Of a stretch of DNA of 64,000 nt, positions 27,790 to 36,235 are shown piece by piece; position 1 is the first letter of the stretch; the number at the start of each line of letters is the position of its first letter. Both the position numbers and the translations under genes were made by a program. The stretch covers positions 310,001 to 374,000 of the forward strand of contig CBDCSE010000001.1 of NCBI GenBank assembly GCA_965221405.1. The letters run 5' to 3'. The notes beneath the pieces are model-generated. The model was not told the origin of the DNA, made no database searches, and was given only the letters and a program-made list of their open reading frames with translations. Source of the DNA: JAPOUP01 sp965221405 (GTDB lineage: Bacteria; Pseudomonadota; Alphaproteobacteria; Rhodobacterales; Rhodobacteraceae).

Positions 27790-27906
27790 GCCCGCAGTTC
27801 ACAGGTAGGGCTGGGTCCTGCGGGGAGACATCCCGTGCTGATCCACCGGTTGGGCGATCGCCTGAAACGGCTTTACCGAGGTTGGAAACCGGGAAGGAAT
27901 GAGGGC

Positions 27907-28821
27907 ATGGCTCTTCCAGAGTTCACACTGCGCCAGCTATTGGAGGCTGGTGTTCATTTCGGCCATCAGACGCAGCGCTGGGACCCCAAGATGGGTGAAT
28001 TCATCTATGGGGAGCGAAACGGGATTCACATTATTGACCTGACCCAGACAGTACCGATGCTTGATGCAGCTTTGAGGGCGGTTCGCGAAGTGGTTGCGAA
28101 AGGAGGTTCGGTACTTTTCGTCGGTACGAAACGCCAGGCCCAACAGGCTGTAGCGGAGGCTGCCGAGCGCTGCGCCCAATATCACATGAATCACCGGTGG
28201 CTTGGTGGCACGCTTACGAACTGGAAGACGGTGTCGCAATCCATCGAGCGCCTGAAATCGCTGGATGAACAGATGGAGAAAGGCTCCGAAGGCCTGACGA
28301 AACGGGAACGTCTGTCGATTGAGCGCGAGCGGAACAAGCTCCATGCCTCGTTATGTGGCATTCGAGAGATGGGTGGTCTTCCGGACATGCTGTTTGTCAT
28401 CGACGTGAACAAGGAAGACCTCGCAGTCGCGGAGGCGAGAAAGCTCGGAATTCCGGTGGCTGCGGTAGTTGACACGAACTGTTCTCCGGTGGGGATCGAA
28501 CACATCATTCCGGGCAATGACGACGCTTCAAGAGCTATTTCGCTCTATTGCGACCTCGTCGCGCGTGCCGTTCTGGATGGGATGAACGCACAGTTCACCG
28601 CTGCGGGAATTGATCTCGGGGAATCCGAGGAAATTCAGGGAGTCGATGAGCTTCCCGAAGATGCCCAAGGCGAGGAATCCCAGGGAGAGGAATCCCGGGA
28701 CGGCGAGTCCGAGGGCGATGAGCCGACCCCGACCCGGGCCGAAAGCGAGCCAACCCCGGTCGAATCCGCTCCGGAACCTGACTGTGATCACGCGGATAAA
28801 TTGGAAGAAAGCGTGGTCTAG
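27907..28821 (+). CDS. rpsB: 30S ribosomal protein S2, with acidic C-terminal tail
   Basis: A small-subunit ribosomal protein needed for S1 binding and translation initiation. The start at ATG 27907 gives MALPEFTLRQLLEAGVHFGHQ, the normal S2 N-terminus, after a GGAAGGAATGAGG ribosome-binding region. FVGTKRQAQ, RWLGGTLTNWKT and SPVGIEHIIPGNDDA are conserved S2 blocks. At 304 residues it is about 50 longer than usual. The extra part is a C-terminal tail very rich in Glu, Asp, Ser and Pro (GEESQGEES and similar). It is followed by tsf after 126 bp, the usual rpsB-tsf order. Confidence 0.97.
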   Translation: MALPEFTLRQLLEAGVHFGHQTQRWDPKMGEFIYGERNGIHIIDLTQTVPMLDAALRAVREVVAKGGSVLFVGTKRQAQQAVAEAAERCAQYHMNHRWLGGTLTNWKTVSQSIERLKSLDEQMEKGSEGLTKRERLSIERERNKLHASLCGIREMGGLPDMLFVIDVNKEDLAVAEARKLGIPVAAVVDTNCSPVGIEHIIPGNDDASRAISLYCDLVARAVLDGMNAQFTAAGIDLGESEEIQGVDELPEDAQGEESQGEESRDGESEGDEPTPTRAESEPTPVESAPEPDCDHADKLEESVV

Positions 28822-28947
28822 CACTTCCGGAATTGGCACCGCGGCAAAAGTGACCACGGCTAGGGGTAATCCCGACGCTGCGATGGAAGACCTGTCGGAC
28901 ATACCATAAACGCCGAAAAGACCTGAATTCACCTAGGAGAGCCTACG

Positions 28948-29826
28948 ATGGCGATCACCGCTGCATTGGTTAAGCAACTTCGCGACAAGACTGGCGCGGG
29001 CATGATGGACTCAAAAAAAGCGCTGACGGAGACCGGTGGCGACATGGCGGCCGCCACTGACTGGCTGCGTACCAAGGGACTGGCGAAGGCGGCCAAGAAA
29101 TCCGGACGGATCGCCGCGGAGGGACTTGTCGCGGTTAAGGTCAAAGACGGCAAGGGAGTCGCTGTTGAGGTGAACTCCGAAACGGATTTCGTTGCGAAAA
29201 ACGCTGATTTCAGGGAAATGGTCGGAAAGATCGCGGACGCCGCGATCCGGGTGGATGATATTGAAGCCCTCTCCTCCGCCGATATCGGCGGAAAGCCGGT
29301 CGCCGAAGTCCTCGCTGACAGGATCGCGACCATCGGCGAGAATATTACCCTCCGCAGGATGGCATCCATCGAAGGTAATCTGATCGCGTCATATGTCCAT
29401 AACGCGGCCGCCCCCGGGATGGGCAGGATCGGTGCGCTTGTGGCGATGAAGGGAACCGACGCCGATCTCGGCGAACAGGTCGCGATGCATATCGCAGCGG
29501 CAAATCCCTGGGCATTGGACGAGAGCGGTCTCGACCCGGCCCAAGTAGAAAGGGAGAAAAGCGTCCAGATCGAGATCGCGCGGGAATCCGGTAAGCCCGA
29601 AGCGGTCATTGAGAGGATGATCGTCGGCCGAATGAATAAGTGGAAGGCGGAGGTGACCTTGCTGAACCAGACGTTTGTCGTGAATCCGGACGTTACGGTC
29701 GGGGAGGCCGCCCGCCGGTCTGGAGCCGAGATCACAGGATTTGTGCGCCTGGAAGTGGGCGAGGGAATCGAAAAGACCGCCGAAGACTTTGCCTCTGAGG
29801 TCGCCAGGACCCTGAAAGATAACTGA
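28948..29826 (+). CDS. tsf: Translation elongation factor Ts
   Basis: The guanine-nucleotide exchange factor for EF-Tu, 292 residues. LVKQLRDKTGAGMMDSKKALTE is the conserved N-terminal UBA-like domain, and ETDFVAKNADF contains the TDFV residues that insert into EF-Tu. A TAGGAGAG ribosome-binding site precedes the ATG. Confidence 0.97.
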   Translation: MAITAALVKQLRDKTGAGMMDSKKALTETGGDMAAATDWLRTKGLAKAAKKSGRIAAEGLVAVKVKDGKGVAVEVNSETDFVAKNADFREMVGKIADAAIRVDDIEALSSADIGGKPVAEVLADRIATIGENITLRRMASIEGNLIASYVHNAAAPGMGRIGALVAMKGTDADLGEQVAMHIAAANPWALDESGLDPAQVEREKSVQIEIARESGKPEAVIERMIVGRMNKWKAEVTLLNQTFVVNPDVTVGEAARRSGAEITGFVRLEVGEGIEKTAEDFASEVARTLKDN

Positions 29827-30072
29827 ATCTATCCGGATTCCTGAATTCGCCCTTAAAGAGCTGGCATGATTCGCTGACCGCCCCAGATCTCCCGGAAAAC
29901 GAAGCGGTTAACACCAATGATGGTCAAAATGCCCGGAGCCGGGTTCCACCCTGCGGGGCGATCTATGTCTTCCCCTTCCTTAACAACGCCGCTACCGTCA
30001 TGCAAAGGGGCTCAGGCCGTTTCGGACGCGTCCTCCCTCGCTACGCCCCGAACGCGACCCCATCGACAGATT
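29827..30072. other. Left boundary of the accessory island
   Basis: Non-coding sequence after tsf. A short GAATC/GATTC hairpin lies about 5 bp after the tsf stop. From here to about 42.2 kb the sequence is dominated by broken genes and mobile elements. Confidence 0.35.
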
Positions 30073-30330
30073 ATGGGTTCGTCCCAGCGAAGGTACAAAC
30101 TGCCGGACACCATAACGAGAAATCAGACAACGGAGTTGCTGAATCGCTTCCGCAGGGATTGCCCCAATGATGCAGCAATCCCGGTCCTGGATCGAATTAT
30201 CCTGATAACTCCCGAGAATATTCACCTGAACTCATTTATGTATGAGCCGATCCCCGATATGTCAGACGAACACCTTCGCAAGACATACAACGATGTCAAA
30301 GCGCTCGGACCCGCCGCCATTGGGGACTGA
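30073..30330 (+). pseudogene. Protein fragment of unknown family
   Basis: The reading frame has been open since 29917, but only the last 85 residues look protein-like, with an amphipathic end (LNSFMYEPIPDMSDEHLRKTYNDVKAL). This looks like the C-terminal tail of a larger protein whose front part is missing. I do not recognise the family with confidence. It lies 42 bp before the second ATPase-nuclease copy and could be a small intact gene from ATG 30073, but no Shine-Dalgarno sequence supports that. Confidence 0.35.
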
Positions 30331-30372
30331 GATTGTCATGCCGGCCCCGTGCGCACGTCCCGGAGGAAGATC

Positions 30373-31938
30373 ATGACCCGTCAACGCCTGCCCATCGGCA
30401 TCCAGTCCTTTGCCCGCCTGCGGAAAACCGACAGCTACTACGTCGACAAGACCCCGCTCATCCGGCAGATGGTCGAGCGGGGTGACCACTGGTTCCTCTC
30501 GCGTCCCCGTCGCTTCGGCAAGAGTCTGCTGGTCGACACGATCAAGGCCCTCTTCGAGGGGCGGGAGGTCCTCTTCCAAGGGCTGGCCATCCATGGCCAC
30601 TGGGACTGGTCGGTGACCCATCCCGTGGTGCGCCTGAGCTTTGGCGGCAGGTATGACCGGCCGGAGGATGTTGAGCGCAGCATCGCCAACCAGCCCGGCC
30701 TGATCGAGCACTCTGCCGGACTGGTGCCGCTGGCCGGCGCGGACGCCGCGCCCGAGCGTCTGCAAACGCTTCTCTACCACCTGCATCACACCACCGGCCA
30801 GCGCGTCGTGATCCTCGTCGATGAGTATGACAAGCCGATCCTGGACGGGCTGCCCGACCCCGACCGGGCCCGCGCCAACCGGGAGTACCTGCGCGGTGTC
30901 TACGGCATCATCAAGGACAGCGCCGCCCATGTCCGCTTCGTCCTCGTCACCGGCGTGAGCATGTTCTCCAGGGTCAGCCTGTTCCCGGACATGAACAACC
31001 TCGAGGACATCAGCCTCGATCCCCGCTATGCCACGCTCTGTGGCTACACCGACGCGGATATCGACACCGTGTTCGCGCCCGAACTCTTGGGTTCGACCGG
31101 GACATGATCCGCACCTGGTGCGACGGCTACAGCTGGCTGGGCACGGAGCGGCTCTACAATCCCTTCGATGTGCTCCTGTTCCTGCGCAATCGCACCTTCA
31201 AACCCTACTGGTTCCAGACCGGCTCGCCGCGCTTCCTCTTCGAGACGCTGAAGAGGAAGTCCGTCAGCCCGCTGGACCTGGAAGGCATGCTGGCCGACGA
31301 GTCACTGGTCTCGAAATTCGAGGTGGAGGATGTCAGCGCCGAGGCCCTGCTGTTCCAGACCGGCTACCTGACCATCACGGACGAGATCCGCAGGGGCCAC
31401 CGCACCCTCTACCGGCTCGACTGTCCCAATCAGGAGGTCAGGCTCAGCCTGAACCGGGGCTTGCTGCGGTATCTGGGCAAGACCGTCACGGAAGTGGCGG
31501 AGCAGGGGCGCGACCTCCGGTCCTCTCTCGAGGCCACGACTTTGTCGGCTTTGCCGCCACACTCAAGGCCTGGCTGGCCAGCATTCCCTACCAGTGGCAC
31601 ACGACAGGGGATCTGGGCCGCTACGAGGCCTGGTACGCGAGCCTCCTGCACATGGCCTTCCGGGCCATCGGGGTGGACGTGTGCGCCGAGGCAGCCACCA
31701 GCCACGGGCGGGCCGACATGGTGGTGTCGCTCGGGGCGCAGGTGTTCATCCTCGAGTTCAGGATGGCGGACAGTGCGGATGATGCCCAGACTGCGCTCGA
31801 GGCCGCCTTCACCAGATGCGGGCACGGGGCTATGCCGACACCCATCACGGCCAGACCGTCCATCTCGTCGCCATCGCCTGCGGGCGCGACGCGCGCAACC
31901 TGCTGGAGGTCCGGGCGGAGCCGGCCGGCATCTCCTGA
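30373..31938 (+). pseudogene. AAA-ATPase-like / PD-(D/E)XK nuclease family protein, copy 2, frameshifted
   Basis: Homologue of the gene at 9324. Here the ATPase part (30373-31107) is intact from IGIQSFARLRKTDSYYVDKT through LVDEYDKPI, with GGAGGAAG before the ATG. The nuclease part is broken. The same -1 shift as in copy 1 occurs near 31091 (shared, inside the identical tract), a base is missing near 31536 (EA..DFVGF), and another is missing near 31813 (TTCACC-AGATG). Reading across the shifts restores ILEFRM and a C-terminus ARNLLEVRAEPAGIS. The two copies are broken at different extra sites, so each decayed independently after diverging. Confidence 0.88.
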
Positions 31939-32706
31939 TGGGGCGGGCCGGGCCCATCGGCCCTGGAGCCCAGCGGCTCCGGCACAGACGGTGGGCTCAC
32001 AGCCCCGTGACGCCTGTCCCTCTCCAACAAGGCACCCGTACCACAAGTGGCGCTACGGACGCTTCCGCCTCCCCACCGCCCGCCACGGCCCCCACACCCC
32101 TGCCGCTGCCGCCCCGTCCATCCCGCTGAGCGCCGCCCGCCCTGCCAACCCTTACCAAGGAGACCACCGCATGACCCCCTTCACCAGCACCGTTCCGTTC
32201 TGCCCAGACCCGTCCGGGTCCAGTCTTCCCTGCCCGTTGCGGCCCCGGGCGCCTTCCGTCGCCCGGTCAGCCCAAGGGGCGACCCCCTTGACCCCCGGCC
32301 AATGAAAGAAACAGATCCGCCATGCGGTGAGGGTTCCGCCATGCGGCCAGCCGTGCCGACCGTCCCCGGTGGCCCGCCAGCGGTTTTGGCGCCCCCAGCG
32401 CCAAAACCCCGCCTCCGACCGCAGTCCGACCAGCCCCTTCCGTGCGCTTCCTGCGACCGCTTGCGTGGTGGGCAACCCGACGGGCCCGGTGTCATGCAGC
32501 GGGTCACTCGGGCAGTCGGCCGAACAGCGTACCCACCCGGCCACCTCCCGACAAGGGAACCATGATCCTCTCCGGCACCGGTTTCAGTGGCAACCGGCGC
32601 GGCGCGCCATCGCCGGCCCCCGCCTCACCACCAGGGCCAGGCGAGTGGGGAAGGTGCACCAGCGGCCGCCAACCCCCTTGACCGCCGCCCGGAGATTGCT
32701 GGCTGC
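31939..32706. repeat. Non-coding flank of copy 2, related to 10899-11220
   Basis: No gene recognised. About 31939-32310 resembles the sequence after copy 1, including CGGCCCTGGAGCCCAGCGG and CCTTGACCCCCGGCC. A further TTGACC-GCCGCCCGG occurs at about 32678. The remainder is GC-rich and featureless. Confidence 0.5.
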
Positions 32707-32925
32707 CTAGATGAAATAACCACCGACCTGAAAGGATGCTCGCGTCACGCTGGAGTCGGTGCTTGAGAAGATCATCTTCATGCGACCCGGCGTGGCATGC
32801 TCACCGCAGCCGTGCACGACCTGTCGGTCCGGGGCCATCCGGACGGTGCATTTGCTACGGTCGCAGGTGGTCTGCGTCTGCACCGCACCGGCGAGGGCTA
32901 GGACCACGAGGGCGGTGGCCAGAAG
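32707..32925 (-). pseudogene. Possible small secreted cysteine-rich protein remnant
   Basis: On the minus strand the frame reads through a hydrophobic LLATALVVLALAGAVQ segment like a signal peptide into a short Cys-containing peptide (TTCDRSKC, VHGCGEH) ending SFQVGGYFI. There is no good ATG or ribosome-binding site in frame. A C-heptamer upstream could mark a frameshift that removed the start. Family unknown. Confidence 0.3.
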
Positions 32926-33024
32926 GGTCGGGGGGGCAGTGGCAACAGACGGAATCAGCAGATCATGCGTCTTGCCGCCCGCTCCGACACTGGCGTCACT
33001 CCAGCGGGCAGGTGGCCGGGCCGG

Positions 33025-33462
33025 TCAGCTGGCCGATTTCGTGGTCGAAGCCGGGCCACTGCCAGTAGCCGTTGCAGGACTGGTGCTGCGCCCGGGTCTG
33101 GCAGCCCTTGCCGCCCACGGCAATGCCAATGTCTCAATGAGATCTTCGGCAGCATCTTCCAGCCACTTCTCGATTTGGATTCCCGTCAGTCTGCTGGCAC
33201 CTTCCAGTTTCACAACATCGAGGGCTTGTTTGATGTAGGTGACATTCAACAGGTAGTTTTCGATATGGTATACCGTCCACTCAAGGTTGTTGCCCTTCGC
33301 CCTGATCTCTCTGCTCCAGATATCGCTGTCTGGATCGACGATGGACAGCACTTCGACAGGCACCAGACCGCTTGAGATCATTCTGTCAACTGTCTCATGC
33401 AGTTTGCGGACACTGGCCTTGGAACCTGGGATGTAGGGCTGAGCGGAACAGAAAACCGTCAT
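33025..33462 (-). pseudogene. Fragment of an ATPase with a TOPRIM-like C-terminal domain
   Basis: The segment reads PGSKASVRKLHETVDRM, then VEVLSIVDPDSDIW, then VYHIENYLLNV. The pattern of a G-S-K-x-x-V helix, a strand ending IVDxD and an EN-Y-L-L motif is seen in TOPRIM-type domains of AAA ATPases related to OLD/DUF4435 defence proteins. The N-terminal ATPase part is absent, and the last 30 residues are low-complexity. It starts from ATG but is probably a remnant rather than a working gene. Confidence 0.45.
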
Positions 33463-33580
33463 AAGGGCTGATTTCTCTTTTCCCCGGTGCCATTCTTGAC
33501 GCTATTTTCCGTCATCATCGTCACGGGATGCCGCACCAACGGTTTTGAGGCGATTCGAGTTAAGGAAAGGGAGGCTCGAA

Positions 33581-34017
33581 ATGGAGCTCGTGACCAGCCT
33601 TGACGGCCCCCTCTCGGCCATCCGGACACTCAGCGACAGCCTGGACAGCAATCCGGAACTGGCGGGCCGCCTCGGTCAGGCGCACGCTTTCTACGCGATC
33701 GGGGAGGAAGGGCGGAAGCCACTTTTCGGCTTCTCGAAATTCGTGGGTTACGAGGGGCTGACGGCCAGGGGGTACCTGGAACGTTACAGGACGCTCGACG
33801 ACAGGGAGACCGAGAGGATCCTGGCGGAGTGGATGGCGCCATATGGGAAGCGTCCGCGCGGCGGGCCTTCGCAGAAGATCCGCATCATGGTCCTCCGTCC
33901 GGAATTCCGCAAACGCGGCGGCGCTGGGGCGAGGACCACAGGCTGCTGGAACTGATGGTCGCCGTGGCCGATCTTCTGCCTGTGGACCAGCGGCACCAAC
34001 TGCGGTCAACGCTCTAG
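33581..34017 (+). pseudogene. Unknown small protein, frameshifted (gene A of a coupled pair)
   Basis: A strong GGGAGG lies 6 nt before ATG 33581. The first 110 residues are protein-like, with KPLFGFSKFVGYEGLTARGYLERY, a motif I have seen in uncharacterised proteins near defence and restriction genes but cannot name. The initial frame ends in low-complexity sequence at 33955. Shifting frame near 33917 gives a natural end (WGEDHRLLELMVAVADLL...LRSTL) whose TAG is one base before the ATG of the next gene. That coupling supports a single-base frameshift in an originally intact gene of about 145 residues. Confidence 0.5.
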
Positions 34018-34018
34018 C

Positions 34019-34605
34019 ATGAGGTACAGGCTGTCGCCGGACGGACAGATCCTTCACCATCCGGGCGGTGATCCATGCCGTGCGCCATCGGTCGACGCCG
34101 ACGATGTTCTGGTGCCCCACCTTGAGCCACATGCCATGACATGGACGCTGCCCGGAGGCGAGAGCGTGAACGTTCTCGTCCGCTACTCCTGCCACTGCTG
34201 GACCGTGCGACGGGGAAAGGACATCGTCGGCCCGCGGGTCAGGCCATCATGGACGGGATCCGTCCCCGGACCCTCGACATGGACCGGCTTCGGGCCTCTC
34301 TGTCGCTTCCGGCCTTAATCCGCTCGCTTGACCGGCTTCGCATCGGCGTCATGTCCACGGAGCGCAATTACGGCGCCTACGATGAGCGGGCCGTTCGGGA
34401 CGGGCTGGCCTATATGGTTTTCTTCAGCATACGCCGACAGAAATGCCACGGTCCGGGCGATGTCGCCCGCCACGTACGCTGCAGGCTCACGCTGACGGTT
34501 GAGAGCGCCTACCGCAAACCTCCGGCGGAGAGGGTGACCAGAACATCGCTCGCCGCCGCCCTGTCGGCCGGTCTCAGGGGCGGGATGGTCCGCTACAGGC
34601 GATAG
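34019..34605 (+). pseudogene. Unknown protein, frameshifted (gene B of a coupled pair)
   Basis: It begins with ATG one base after the stop of gene A. The first frame reads MRYRLSPDGQ to VNVLVRYSCHCWT, where it degenerates. A +1 shift near 34215 continues with MDGIRPRTLDMDRLRASLSLPALIRSLDRL, then YMVFFSIRR, LTLTVESAY and a final GGMVRYRR. The joined product, about 195 residues, resembles a widespread uncharacterised family with a V-x-FSxHCFT start and a VFF...L-x-VESAY core. Function unknown. Confidence 0.5.
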
Positions 34606-34845
34606 ACGCTTCCTCCCGGCCGCCGGCCTCTCACGGCCCATGAACTTCGGGACGCCGGAAAGCCGAGGGGATCCGAAGATCCCCTGACAACTCGACGGCC
34701 TCTTCGGCATGGGCCTATCCACCCTTCCGGTTGGACCGCCTCCACGGGGAGGCGGCGGGGGAGCCCTCTCTGTCGACCATGGACTCCTGAAAACATAACT
34801 AGCGCCGAAAAACGGAATGTCAACCAGGAATTCACGACGCGCCCA
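34606..34845. other. Spacer with a GC-rich hairpin
   Basis: No gene. ATCCACCCTTCCGGTTGGACCGCCT at about 34716 is followed by an inverted CCGCCTC/GAGGCGG pair. A related sequence (ATCCACCCTTGCGGCTGGACCGCCT with a CCGCC/GGCGG pair) occurs at about 35474, suggesting a small repeat family. Confidence 0.4.
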
Positions 34846-35283
34846 CTAACCGGATCCGGAAACGGCGGGGCTGTCGGCGGAAGCGGAACCGGTTACCTGC
34901 CTGAAATGCCCGTAACGCACCGTCGCGTTCTGGAGCCTGACACACCTGACGCAAAAGGCGGCCTCGGTAGCCCTTTCTTTACGTTCCCTTGTTGGGGAGA
35001 GGCCGTCCTTAAGGGGAGCAAAAATCCGGCGCAGACAGCCTCCAGCGCCGCCACGCACCAGAAAACCATACAGGTCTTCCACCGCGTTCTCGATCACGTC
35101 AAGGCGCTGTGTGTGATCGGCGATCGATATCCCGGACACAAGGCCCCCGCCGCTCTGGAACGAGTGCCATTCAAGCGTGTCGGCATACCCCAGATCACGG
35201 ATACAGCCCTCGCCCGCCTGGACGCAGAACGGAACGAGAAATGGAAAAACCCCGGCAGCCATGAGACACGATACCCGCTTCAT
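34846..35283 (-). CDS. Hypothetical secreted protein
   Basis: A 145-residue frame starting at an ATG with GAGGGGAAAAGC directly upstream. A clear signal peptide (MKRVSCLMAAGVFPFLVPFCVQAG) is followed by about 120 residues with no recognised fold, including VSGISIADHTQRLDVIENAVEDLYGFL. The C-terminal third is Arg- and Ser-rich and may be out of frame. It could be a small secreted protein or a truncated remnant. Confidence 0.4.
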   Translation of the reverse strand: MKRVSCLMAAGVFPFLVPFCVQAGEGCIRDLGYADTLEWHSFQSGGGLVSGISIADHTQRLDVIENAVEDLYGFLVRGGAGGCLRRIFAPLKDGLSPTRERKERATEAAFCVRCVRLQNATVRYGHFRQVTGSASADSPAVSGSG

Positions 35284-35442
35284 GCTTTTCCCCTCGGCAT
35301 ACCGTGTTTCGGGCAGCGGGCCGCGATGTCAGTGCGGTATTCGGCCTGATGCGCGCCCATGCGACCCTCCTAAACGGCGACCCCCGGAAACAGGACTGTC
35401 CGTCGGTTCGGTCCAGATACCGGCACCCGTGAAACGCCAAGG

Positions 35443-35464
35443 GAGCCTTGCGGCTCCCTGGCTA
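35443..35464 (-). terminator. GC-rich hairpin
   Basis: GGGAGCC-TTGC-GGCTCCC, with CCAA and TGG flanks that extend the stem with a bulge. It could end transcripts from either side. There is no T-tract on either strand, so the call is weak. Confidence 0.3.
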
Positions 35465-35710
35465 CCTCTTCTGAATCCACCCTTGCGGCTGGACCGCCTC
35501 GCGGCGGCGGGGCTCTCCCGGCCCGGGATGTGCCCCTATGGCACCATCATAGAATGCCGGGCATATGTCAACCACCGCGGACGGAAAAGGCGGGGGATGT
35601 CCTTCCAACCGGGGCCGGAAAACGGCAGCCCGCGCCGCGCCGTCACCCCCCTTCGTTCCCCGCCCCGTTCATCGCCAGGGGTCGATTCCGGTAGAGGGCG
35701 AAGACGTACG

Positions 35711-35868
35711 CTAAGGGGCTTTTCGGTTCAGCGTCCGGTAGACGGCCGGACGTGACACCGAGAAGACCTCGGCGGGATCGCTGATCGTGTGGTTCCTCGT
35801 GGCATGAATGCGCCAGAGCTCTTTCCTCTGTTTTTCCGCCTGCGGCGCTGACCCAGCATCGCCCCTAG
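35711..35868 (-). pseudogene. C-terminal remnant of a serine recombinase (resolvase)
   Basis: The minus-strand frame ends with a helix-turn-helix like those closing Tn3-type resolvases: DPAEVFSVSRPAVYRTLNRK, then stop. Upstream it runs into the poly-G tract and the miniature element, so the catalytic N-terminal domain is missing. It is the leftover of a different transposon from the intact one at 38022, whose resolvase ends in IYRCIKESQPL. Confidence 0.6.
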
Positions 35869-35869
35869 C

Positions 35870-35890
35870 GGGGGGGGGGGGGGGGGGGGG
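35870..35890 (+). repeat. Run of 21 guanines at the edge of the miniature element
   Basis: Positions 35870-35890 are all G. The last four belong to the GGGG terminus of the miniature inverted-repeat element. The run may have grown by slippage after insertion, or its length may be a sequencing or assembly error. Confidence 0.8.
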
Positions 35891-36176
35891 CATCGTATAG
35901 TTTGTTTGCTGGACTACGCTAAGGGCGGACAAAGCTTGATTCGCCTTTGGGACCAACTCGGTGGTGGTGGTATGCCTTGGTTTTCCAGCATCAAACCGAT
36001 CTTTTTACGCGTCCCGATAGTCTTGGATGCCCCCAAACGGTTCGGATCGTTTGAAGGACGGCCCGGCGCTCTCCCGGGGTGGTCCTGCGCATCCTTCATC
36101 CAGGCTGCCCGATGTTCTCTGTTTGTCTGTTTGTTGCTCCTTGGCGTAGCTGGACGTACAAACTATACGATGCCCC
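35887..36176. mobile_element. 290-bp Tn3-type miniature inverted-repeat element (TIME-like)
   Basis: The two ends carry inverted repeats. The outer 19 bp, GGGGCATCGTATAGTTTGT, are identical (35887-35905 and 36158-36176). The match continues imperfectly to 37 bp, ending CTACGCTAAG on the left and CTACGCCAAG on the right. A 37-38-bp repeat that starts GGGG and ends ACGCTAAG is the signature of Tn3-family ends, and non-coding elements of this size with such ends are known as TIMEs. No coding sequence lies inside. The right flank is GAGAT; the left flank is the G run, so a 5-bp duplication cannot be seen. Confidence 0.75.
36141..36169 (+). promoter_or_regulatory. Outward promoter in the right repeat of the miniature element
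   Basis: TTGGCG (36141-36146), 17 bp and TATACG (36164-36169) point out of the element toward the gene at 36236; the start point would be about the last base of the element. The left repeat has the mirror arrangement (TTAGCG, 17 bp, TATACG) pointing the other way. Confidence 0.45.
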
Positions 36177-36235
36177 GAGATGGCCGGGGCCAACAAATTC
36201 GATTCCAAATGCGTGATTGACAGGAGGCGATGGTG

